DNA from: Moorena sp. SIO3I8
GTDB lineage: Bacteria > Cyanobacteriota > Cyanobacteriia > Cyanobacteriales > Coleofasciculaceae
Direction: 5' to 3'
NCBI RefSeq assembly: GCF_010692325.1
Contig: NZ_JAAHHW010000060.1
Span: 1-39,924 of the forward strand
DNA length: 39,924 nt
The stretch's first letter is position 1; each line of letters starts with the position of its first letter. Of this stretch, positions 33,303-39,924 are shown piece by piece. The notes beneath the pieces were generated by a model, which ran no database searches, was not told the DNA's origin, and saw only the letters and a list, made by a program, of their open reading frames with translations. The position numbers and the translations under genes are program-made.

Positions 33303-34553
33303 TCACCGACTCAGCAATTTGCACCGTAGGCGATCGAGGGCATAGCAGGCGCTGATGTGACGTAGGTCAGACCGACTCCGATGTTGACCCAAGGTGTACT
33401 TGTAGCATTCTAAAATGCCATCTGGTCCGGCTAGACCAATGTAAACTAGACCCACAGGCTTGGTATCGGTATTGCCTCCAGGTCCAGCTATGCCTGTAAT
33501 ACTCAGTGACCAGGTTGAAGAAAGAAGCGATCGCACTCCTGTTGCCATTTGCTCTGCTACAACCTTACTTTCCGCCCCCATCGCCTTCAAATCTGAGGAA
33601 TTCACTCCCAGTACACCAGTTTTGACAGCGTTATCATAGGCAATGATACCCCCCAGAAAGTAATTAGAACTCCCCGGGACACTGGTTATCATACTGCCAA
33701 TACCGCCGCCAGTACAGGATTCTGCTACACTCAAAGTTTCTGAGGCACCCGTCAATAGCTGACCCACTACAGAGGCTAGGGTATCGGTGTCAGTACCGAA
33801 ATAGTTAATTCCCCCGATCTCCTGTAATTTTTGGGCTACTGGTTCAATTAACTGTTGCGCTTCATTTTCTGAAGCCGCACGGGCAGAAACCCTTAACCTC
33901 ACCTGTCCCTTACTAGCATAGGGAGCAACGGTGGGGTTGGTAAGGTCAAAAAAGGGAGCAACTTTCTCAGCCAAAGCCGATTCTCCAATCCCCCAAAACC
34001 GCAACATCCGGCTATAAACGATTTCTTTACCCCAGCCTTGGCTTTTGAGATAGGGAACAGCCGTGTCTCGCCACATCTGGTGCATTTCCCTAGGAACACC
34101 AGGAAACGTGAGAATGGTTAAATCAGCACGGGGTTTCCAGATGATACCAGGAGCTGTTCCGTTCAGGTTGGGTAATACTTGTGCCCCTTCTGGAATTAGG
34201 GCTTGCTTGCGGTTATTGGTAGTTAATTGACGTCCCCGCCGGGCAAACTTCTGAGTGATGTCCTCTATAACATCCGGTTCTTCAATCAGAGGAGCACCAA
34301 AAAATTTAGCGATCGCTTCCGTGGTCAAGTCATCGGGCGTCGGACCAAGACCACCAGTAAATATTAGGATAGTGGAGCGCTCACTAGCAATTGCCAATAC
34401 TTGCTGTAAACGCCCGATATTATCTCCCACTACTGTCTGATAGTAGTGAGGAATCCCCAATGCCGCTAGCTCCTGGGCTAAAAACTGAGCATTGCTGTTG
34501 AGAATATCCCCCAGCAGCAGTTCAGTACCTACACAAATAATTTCTGCACTCAT
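33303..34553 (-). CDS. cinA: CinA-family protein (NMN amidohydrolase / MocF-like)
   Basis: 416 residues. The N-terminal COG1058 (MoaB/MogA-like) domain has MSAEIICVGTELLLGDILNS, FTGGLGPTPDDLTTEAIAKF (about 65-84) and TFPGVPREMHQMW. The C-terminal CinA domain has LSVAESCTGGGIGSMIT (about 272), SNYFLGGIIAYDNAVK and LSITGIAGPGG. The C-terminal domain deamidates nicotinamide mononucleotide to recycle NAD. Competence involvement is known only in some bacteria. Length is normal and the domains are complete. Convergent with the DUF456 gene. Confidence 0.93.
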   Translation of the reverse strand: MSAEIICVGTELLLGDILNSNAQFLAQELAALGIPHYYQTVVGDNIGRLQQVLAIASERSTILIFTGGLGPTPDDLTTEAIAKFFGAPLIEEPDVIEDITQKFARRGRQLTTNNRKQALIPEGAQVLPNLNGTAPGIIWKPRADLTILTFPGVPREMHQMWRDTAVPYLKSQGWGKEIVYSRMLRFWGIGESALAEKVAPFFDLTNPTVAPYASKGQVRLRVSARAASENEAQQLIEPVAQKLQEIGGINYFGTDTDTLASVVGQLLTGASETLSVAESCTGGGIGSMITSVPGSSNYFLGGIIAYDNAVKTGVLGVNSSDLKAMGAESKVVAEQMATGVRSLLSSTWSLSITGIAGPGGNTDTKPVGLVYIGLAGPDGILECYKYTLGQHRSRSDLRHISACYALDRLRCKLLSR

Positions 34554-34846
34554 CGATTATGCCTCAGGGGCAAGATAACATTCATTTCTTTCGGATCTTA
34601 TCTTATAATCTCACACTGACAGCAATTTTAAAACTATAGCGTTTTCACAAAAAAGGGAACAGGGAATAGGGAATAGGGAATAGGGAATAGGGAGTAGGGA
34701 GTAGGTAATATGGCATCAAAAATTATCCTAATTCATTTATAAATGAATTAGGCTTATGATTATGACATTTATTTTGTTATTAAAAAAAATGTCATAATCT
34801 ATTTTTAAATTATATATTCAATATCGATTAATAGCGTTTTTAATAG
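34554..34846. other. Gap with two inverted repeats and G-rich tandem words
   Basis: GGGAATA-type run at 34656-34705, preceded by TATAGCGTTTTCACA (34635-34649). A perfect 26-bp palindrome lies at 34727-34752 (CCTAATTCATTTA and complement). Close by is a second inverted pair, GATTATGACATTT (34758-34770) / AAATGTCATAATC (34787-34799), around an A-rich loop. No gene. Confidence 0.8.
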
Positions 34847-36210
34847 TTATGAGGTACACAATATTTTTTCCCGATTCCCGATTCCCGATTCCCGATTCCC
34901 CATTCCCGATTCCCGATTCCCCATTCCCGATTCCCGATTCCCTAATTCCCTAATTACCCGCTTGGATAACACTCGAAGCGGCTTCAGCATCCATTGGCTC
35001 CGACAAAAAAAACCTTGCCCATAATCACAATTTAACTCTTGCAAGCTTGCCATTTGTTCAGGAGTTTCGATGGCTTTCGCTGTTACTGTTATCCCGAGCT
35101 GGTGAGCTATAAATATGATAGTTTTAACAATAGCTGCATTTTTGGGTTCAGACTCCATGGTTTGGATAAAAAAAGGGTCAATTTTAAAGATGTTTATCGG
35201 CAGATTCGTTAAATGAGCCAGACAATAGTAGCTACTGCCAAAATCATCTAGGGCTAATTGAATCCCCTCAGCTTGGAGTTGGTTTAAGTCTATACATCCG
35301 TCGGCTTTTGCAGCTAGTAGAGAATTTTCGGTAATTTCTAATATTAAATTACTCCCAGATATACCAGTCTCCTGCAAAATTTGTTGAAGCTGAGGCAGGA
35401 AAGTGGGATGGCACAGTTGTTGTGCAGAAAGGTTGACACTGATGAACAATGGTATAGTATTCCGCAGATGCTGCCATTCATGCAACTGCCAACAAGCAGT
35501 ACTCAAAACCCACTCCCCCAGGGGAAGAATCAGTCCGGTTTGCTCAGCAATCGATAGAAACTGGGATGGCCTGATCAGTCCCTGCTTGGGGTGCTGCCAA
35601 GGCACCAACACCTCAAACCCCAGGATTTGCCTGGTCTCTAGGGACATAATTGGCTGATAGTTTAGTATAAACTCATGCTGCCCTACTGCCCTATACAATT
35701 CCTCTTCTAATTCTTCCTCTAACTTTCCCAAACCCAACCATCGCCCTGGCCTTGGTTGGTACATACTGCGTAGCCATCGCCACCTGTGGCTTTGACTTGA
35801 TACAGAGCTCTGTCAGCCCTAGCGATTAACATTCCTGGTTTTTGATCCAGTTTAGGAATCTCGCTGGCGATTCCTAAACTCAGGGTGAGCTGCTCTCTAA
35901 TCGGGGCACTATGATTATCACTATGATTTTAATAGCGATAATTAATGATTTTTATACCTTGCACCGCCTTTTGAATCAAGTGGGCAACCTCTGTAGCCCC
36001 AGAGGCATCGGTATTGGGCAAAAGTACCGCAAATTCATCACCACCGTAGCGGGCGACTAAATCAGCTGGACGTTTGACCACATCACGGATAGCTTGGGCA
36101 ATTTGTTGAAGACATTGATCACCGTTTTGGTGACCATAGGAATCGTTGTAGCGTTTGAAGCTATCCACATCAATTAAAATTATAGCCAAAGGTAACTGGT
36201 CTCGCCGTTG
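34847..36210 (-). pseudogene. GGDEF-EAL cyclic-di-GMP enzyme gene, decayed
   Basis: A GGDEF part (36210 downward) lacks its 5' end and begins in the middle of the domain (LPLAIILIDVDSFKRYNDSY, ARYGGDEFAVLLPNTDASGA). It meets a TAA at 35929, continues in frame with REQLTLSLGIASEIPKLDQK and ADRALYQVKATGG, and shifts frame before the EAL part (open 35764-34847). In the EAL part the signature is EVLVP instead of EALxR, and TAKAIET replaces the usual AEGIET, so catalytic residues are lost, although EITEN and LDDFGSSYY remain. The final 30 codons are a repeat (GNRESGMGNRESG). The 5' break lies at a dispersed repeat (36222-36242) that also occurs at 18880. Non-functional. Confidence 0.85.
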
Positions 36211-36889
36211 TCACCCCCTCAGCTCCCTGCTCCGAAGTCCCTATTCCCTGACATTCCCCCTCAAAGCCAATTGATCAATTTACCTCTTCCATTAAGAGAA
36301 TCACACCCTGACGTTCCCCCTCATATCAAGTCTGGTTGAATACCCATAATTAAAGAGAGGGTGGGGAGGGTGGGAGGTGTGGGGAGATGGGGAGATGGGA
36401 ACCCACCCCTAACCCCTCCCAGGAGGGGAATATGGGGAGATCGGGAGATTTTTATTAAGGGTAATTATCCTGACATGATATTACGGCAAACCAGTAGGTC
36501 AAGGCGAGGGTAGTGATAAACATGATGTCAAAGCCTCCGAGCGAAAATGGCTGGAGACTGATTCGTCGGGTTCGTTTCACATAGGTGCGCTTTCCCCATT
36601 AAGAATTAAATTCGCCACGGGTCGTACCTGAGTAATCATGATCCTGACCCGGCGATGGCCTCACGAAAACAACATGATAAACGACGGTATCGACTGGAAT
36701 TCAAAATACTTTCGTACCAGTACGTGGTTGATTAGTTTTGTCAGTCAACCAGGGTTAATTCAGTTTCCTAAGCAAGACCTTATCAAATTCTCAGTTAACG
36801 GTCACTCCCTCCTCAGTTAAGACCTGCATTCTAGTAATTAAAGATAAGCAGTTCACCAATTAAGCTAATCAATCTTAGGAGGAACAAAC
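36211..36889. other. Repeat-rich gap before a small secreted-protein gene
   Basis: Contains CTCCCTGCTCCGAAGTCCCT (36222-36241), two CCCTGACRTTCCCCCTCA words (36246-36263, 36306-36323), and AACCCACCCCTAACCCCTCC-CAGGAGGGGAAT (36400-36431), an inverted copy of 17779-17810. 36480-36840 looks unique; a 60-codon frame at 36638 there is not convincing. 36841-36889 is the leader, with an AGGAGG. Confidence 0.7.
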
Positions 36890-37231
36890 ATGAAACGTCT
36901 CGTACTTGGCAGTTTAGGCACTTTGTTGATTGCTACCGCTACCACTCCCGTCTTAGCATCAGAAATCGCTGCAAACTCCACCACCAGCCGTAACAATATT
37001 GTCGAAGTTCAACCATTTAACCTGGTCTATCTGGCTTATCAAGGCTACTTTGCTGACCAAGGTATTCCCAGTAATGCTGGTTTCATCAGCGCTGTAAAAA
37101 CCAAGAGAATTACCGCCAAAGACCTAGTAGCAAGTGCTATTGCAAGAGGAAGATTATCCCCAGAAACCATCAATGATTCTAGCTATCTGGCTCATGTGAA
37201 AACTCAACTATCCAACCTGGATAATGATTAA
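36890..37231 (+). CDS. Small exported protein, function unknown
   Basis: 113 residues. The signal peptide MKRLVLGSLGTLLIATATTP-VLA is followed by a probable AxA cleavage site, leaving about 90 mature residues (NLVYLAYQGYFADQGIPSNA, GFISAVKTKRITAKDLVASA). A strong AGGAGG at 36877-36882, seven bases before the ATG, fixes the start and predicts good translation. I know the YLAYQGYFADQGIPS pattern only as a cyanobacterial conserved exported protein. No neighbour suggests a role. Confidence 0.8.
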   Translation: MKRLVLGSLGTLLIATATTPVLASEIAANSTTSRNNIVEVQPFNLVYLAYQGYFADQGIPSNAGFISAVKTKRITAKDLVASAIARGRLSPETINDSSYLAHVKTQLSNLDND

Positions 37232-37539
37232 TACTTAGGTAAGTATTTAGCCGTCAGCGGTCAGCCGTCAGCGGTCAGCCGTGAGCTAAAAGCGCATTAG
37301 CTAATAGCTGATAGCACCTCAAGTAGCGTGCGCGTAGCGTATTAGCTGATTGCTGAATGCTTACAAAATATCAAATCCTGGCTGGGGTTTGGATTTAACC
37401 ATGTGTTTCTTAATAGATTAGCTAAACTATAAGTGGTTTTTCCAAAGTACAAAAAAGGTGTTTTCTGAAAACATATCAGTCACCTAATATATTTGAGAGT
37501 CAGTGGCAACTCTATTAAAAAATACTGACTAACAATTAC
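37232..37539. other. Gap with GTCAGCGGTCAGCC repeats
   Basis: 37250-37350 is made of CGTCAGCGGTCAGC, agctaatagctgatagc and TAGCGTGCGCGTAGCGTA words. 37380-37539 is AT-rich and is presumably the leader of the methyltransferase gene. No gene. Confidence 0.75.
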
Positions 37540-38214
37540 ATGAAACACCGTGAAATTTACGGCATCTTACACGCATTTATAGTCAGCTACTTTCCAACGC
37601 CCTTCTCCATGCTTGACCTCGGCTGCGGTGATGCTAGCTTCACCGCCCAGGCTTTAGCCAATACCACTATTGCTTCCTACAAAGGTATTGACCTCTCTGA
37701 GCCAGCACTAGAGATTGCTTGTGATAACATGAATTCTATCCCCTGCGAACAGACATTGATCCAGGGCGACTTCTTTGAAGTAGTTTCTGAGTTGGGACAA
37801 AAGCAGCAGGATAGGTTCGACGGGATTCTAAGTTCTTTTGCGTTCCATCACCTCAGTTTTGAGCAAAAAGATGGTATTATGGCTAAGCTGAGTCATCTGC
37901 TAAAAGCTGATGGTGTTTTTATTCTGATCGATATAGTTTCCACAGATGGAGAAACCCGAAACGCCTATCTAAGACGTTACCTAGAGGGTGTTTACCAAGA
38001 CTGGGCTCAACTGACTCCGGAAGAAGTTTCCATGGTCGAGGGTCATATATTGTCTAGTGATTTTCCCGAAACCCAAACCACCCTGCAATCCCTTGCCCAG
38101 AAACATAATTTTAATCGGGTTGAGTGTCTGTATCGGGATCCCCTCAACACTAGCCAAGTGTTGTGCTTTTACAAAAATAGCGCTAAAAGCCCACTCCAGC
38201 TAGGGGTAAGATGA
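37540..38214 (+). CDS. Class I SAM-dependent methyltransferase, substrate unknown
   Basis: 224 residues. SAM motif I MLDLGCGDASFTAQAL near residue 25, acidic loop GIDLSEPALEIACDNM near 50, motif LSSFAFHHLSFEQKDGIMAK near 101, and LLKADGVFILIDIV near 121. This is a small soluble methyltransferase_12/25-type domain without added domains. No partner gene fixes the substrate. Not closely similar to the two methyltransferases of the thiohistidine locus. Confidence 0.8.
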   Translation: MKHREIYGILHAFIVSYFPTPFSMLDLGCGDASFTAQALANTTIASYKGIDLSEPALEIACDNMNSIPCEQTLIQGDFFEVVSELGQKQQDRFDGILSSFAFHHLSFEQKDGIMAKLSHLLKADGVFILIDIVSTDGETRNAYLRRYLEGVYQDWAQLTPEEVSMVEGHILSSDFPETQTTLQSLAQKHNFNRVECLYRDPLNTSQVLCFYKNSAKSPLQLGVR

Positions 38215-38362
38215 ATGGGTGCCAGATTGAGATAGAAGGATGAGAAACTCAGCTCAAGCTCAAAAATCCTCAGAAATCAGGTACGGTAGGGAATAGCAAA
38301 ACGGAAATCCAAAAGGATCTCAAACCCTTGGAGACCTATCTGTAAGTGGGGTGTAGTTGAGT

Positions 38363-38893
38363 ATGAAAATTATCAGCCTATTAGCTGCGATCGCAATATT
38401 TCTAATCTCGGCTTGTTCCAATCAATCTGCGTCAACACCACTAACGGTGAGCATGCATTTGACTGATACCAAAGGCATTGGTAAAGAGATTGGCATTGTC
38501 AAAGCAACCCAAACCGAGAAGGGTCTGCAGCTAACCTCGAATCTGTCTGGATTAACTCCTGGAGAACATGGCTTCCATGTCCATACAAACCCCAACTGTG
38601 GTCCAGCCGAGAAGGAAGGTAAAGTAGTTCCAGGCTTAGCTGCTGGTGGTCATTATGATCCAGAAAATACCGGCAAACATGAAGGACCATTCGGTAATGG
38701 TCATTTAGGTGATTTGCCAAGGCTAGTGGTTAATCAACAGGGTGTTGCTAACACTCCAGTCGTAGCCCCACGGTTAAAGGTTGCTGACCTTAAGGGTCAC
38801 TCTCTGATCATTCACGCCCAAGGTGACAATTATTCAGACACTCCCAAACCCTTGGGAGGGGGTGGTGCTCGAGCGGCTTGTGGTGTGATTTAG
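38363..38893 (+). CDS. sodC: Cu/Zn superoxide dismutase, lipoprotein
   Basis: About 176 residues from the ATG at 38363; a TTG at 38357 adds two. The start MKIISLLAAIAIFLISACSN is a lipoprotein signal with an ISAC lipobox, so the enzyme is membrane-anchored outside the cytoplasm. Copper ligands are in GEHGFHVHTNPNCGP (about 70-84), the zinc loop in GGHYDPENTGKHEGPFGNGH (about 96-115) and the remaining His/Asp in LGDLPRLVV and HSLIIHAQGDNYSDTP. GARAACGVI ends the protein, and its Cys can pair with the one in NPNCGP. It dismutates periplasmic superoxide. All metal ligands seem present. Single gene. Confidence 0.94.
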   Translation: MKIISLLAAIAIFLISACSNQSASTPLTVSMHLTDTKGIGKEIGIVKATQTEKGLQLTSNLSGLTPGEHGFHVHTNPNCGPAEKEGKVVPGLAAGGHYDPENTGKHEGPFGNGHLGDLPRLVVNQQGVANTPVVAPRLKVADLKGHSLIIHAQGDNYSDTPKPLGGGGARAACGVI

Positions 38894-39162
38894 CCACAGT
38901 TTTGTGCGTTTTAGTGAACGGGTAAGCTATCAGCGTGTCGCGTATCAGCGTGTCGCGTATCAGTTATCAGCTTATGGGTTAGGTCCGATGCGTCGAAGCC
39001 TGTGCCACGACGCTACTGTTCGCGTTGGCGCAGCGTGGCTACAGGCCAAGGGTGCCCGTAGCGCAATCGGTGTTTTTCAATAAAAGAGGTAAGCATTCGT
39101 TTAATCTTGAGTTATGGGACGCTGAAGGCTGACAGCTGAACGCGCACGCGTGAGCTTTTAGC
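38894..39162. repeat. Repeat cluster 'agctatcagcgtgtcgcgtatcag' and TTCGCG...GCGTGGC
   Basis: AGCTATCAGCGTGTCGCGTA words repeat at 38926-38970 (as at 17449-17478). TGTTCGCGTTGGCGCAGCGT-GGC with 'acaggccaag' lies at 39017-39050. 'gtgagcttttagctcacggct' (39150-39170) is a palindromic word also found at 17591-17612. No gene. Confidence 0.8.
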
Positions 39163-39666
39163 TCACGGCTGTTGGCGTAGCCTGCGCGTAGCGCATATGC
39201 TTACAGAATTTTGGATCAGCTTACTATTGGTTTTAATGAGTTCTTGTTGTTCTGGCCAGAATAATGTTGGTAATTCATCTATTGGAAACCACCCCAGCTG
39301 GTAACTGAGATTTGGATCAGTAGGAGTCCCCTCAATTTGGTCAGTAATGAACAGAAAATAGTAAGTCTTTTTCCAACACTGTTTGGCAAAGTCTAATCGT
39401 TCCTTAACTCCCAGTTCAGCAATAAATTTCAGGTCATTTAAGCCCGCTTCTTCCGCAATTTCTCGCTCTGCCGCCTCTAAAATGCTTTCTCCTGGTTCTA
39501 CATGACCTTTGGGTAAGACGTATTCAAGTCTATTGCCTTCTTGAACTAGAGCAATGTATATCTGCTGCTCCCAACGGCGGGCAACAATACCACCAGCAGA
39601 GGTAGCCTCAGAAACTCCAGGCGGTCGTTGGTACCAAGTTTCATCAATAATCATTTTATATAGCAA
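39163..39666 (-). CDS. Nudix hydrolase
   Basis: 167 residues. The Nudix box is complete: GHVEPGESILEAAEREI continuing to AEEAGL (about 54-76), matching G-x5-E-x7-REU-x-EE-x-G-U. It hydrolyses nucleoside-diphosphate-linked compounds with Mg2+; the substrate is not predictable. ATSAGGIVARRW and YVLPKGHV before the box resemble diadenosine-polyphosphate or NTP-cleaving members. The last 14 or so residues (SICATRRLRQQP) are encoded by the CTACGCGCAGGCTACGCC repeat, so the original stop was probably lost to a repeat insertion. Confidence 0.9.
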   Translation of the reverse strand: MLYKMIIDETWYQRPPGVSEATSAGGIVARRWEQQIYIALVQEGNRLEYVLPKGHVEPGESILEAAEREIAEEAGLNDLKFIAELGVKERLDFAKQCWKKTYYFLFITDQIEGTPTDPNLSYQLGWFPIDELPTLFWPEQQELIKTNSKLIQNSVSICATRRLRQQP

Positions 39667-39869
39667 TTATCATCACGAGTGAGGTACAAATGTCTGGGTT
39701 TTAGGGAATAGGGAATAGGGAATAGGGAACAGGGAACTCAGAAGAGGGAATAGGTAAGAGCGAAAAACTTCTGTGTAGCTGATAGCTATTAAAAACGCAG
39801 GGTAATCGCATTGAATTTGGTATAAATTGTACTTGACAAAAGAAATAAAGAGGATAATCAAACTCGGCC
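39667..39869. other. Gap with GGGAATAGGGAAT repeats
   Basis: GTGAGGTACAAATG (39680-39693), an end motif like that of the MITE-like element, precedes a run of GGGAATA heptamers (39703-39738). The remainder is AT-rich. Frames through it are repeat-derived. Confidence 0.7.
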
Positions 39870-39924
39870 TTGGCAACAATCGAAGCAGTTTTGGAGGATC
39901 TTATCAAGTTATCATCAGAGAAAT
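39870..39924 (+). CDS. Possible antitoxin-like gene, 5' end only (partial)
   Basis: A TTG at 39870 opens a frame to the window edge: MATIEAVLEDLIKLSSEK. This resembles the start of cyanobacterial small antitoxin-like proteins of the form 'MTTLEAILENLxxLPxEQ' (DUF2281-type). Only 18 residues are visible and the start is not ATG, so the call is tentative. Confidence 0.35.
   Translation, partial: MATIEAVLEDLIKLSSEK

Noticed and set aside
36638-36820. 60-codon frame before the small exported protein
   Set aside because: No recognisable motif, poor start context and no relatives known to me.

Overview
The window is chromosomal DNA from a cyanobacterium, probably a large-genome filamentous one of the Moorena (Moorea) type. 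The evidence is the frequent GCGATCGC (HIP1) octamers, marker genes such as rpaB, the SphS/SphR/PhoU phosphate module, a CCB-type complex-C cofactor assembly protein and SLH-domain OprB porins, and a very high load of short dispersed repeats. The main repeat families are TTGGCC-N-GGCC joined to ACGCTACGCGAAC, 'agctatcagc', 'gggaatagggaa' and 'caaccttcaacc'. The genus is an inference; the phylum is close to certain.

Left part (1-10.3 kb). After the edge of a probable IS630-type transposase there is a thiohistidine locus: egtD (1651-2685), an OvoA/EgtB-type sulfoxide synthase (4904-6256), a PLP enzyme suited to the C-S lyase step (6348-7793), an unrecognised protein whose frame is interrupted by one TAA (7849-9297), and a sarcosine/dimethylglycine-type N-methyltransferase (9436-10281). 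A tnpB gene lies just upstream of egtD. A second, unrelated and zinc-ribbon-less tnpB sits between egtD and the sulfoxide synthase. Its 3' end is a 104-bp hairpin-forming repeat with a second copy 232 bp further on, which could be a duplicated guide-RNA scaffold.

Middle (10.3-25 kb). A decayed stretch with a DUF433 pseudogene and other remnants leads to a small conserved gene, a DUF4126 membrane protein, glutamate-type dehydrogenase, a third tnpB, a fused two-ATPase peptide-type ABC protein whose linker contains the genome's dispersed repeats, a repeat-rich region with a MITE-like inverted element, an internally deleted Rpn-family gene, a secreted protein, and two tandem iron-uptake-type porins with conserved leaders.

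Right part (24.7-39.9 kb). The minus strand carries the phosphate-sensing set sphR-sphS-phoU. It is followed by a creatininase-family hydrolase, radA, rpaB, a CCB-type assembly factor, a DUF456 protein, cinA, a decayed GGDEF-EAL gene, a small secreted protein, a methyltransferase, a Cu/Zn superoxide dismutase lipoprotein, a Nudix hydrolase and, at the edge, the probable start of an antitoxin-like gene.

Functionally, the window combines redox protection (ergothioneine-type thiol, SodC), phosphate and light/stress regulation (Sph module, RpaB), outer-membrane permeability (porins) and DNA maintenance (RadA, CinA). Mobile tnpB units and small repeats have invaded gaps, hairpin loops and even coding regions. 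No CRISPR array, tRNA or rRNA was seen.
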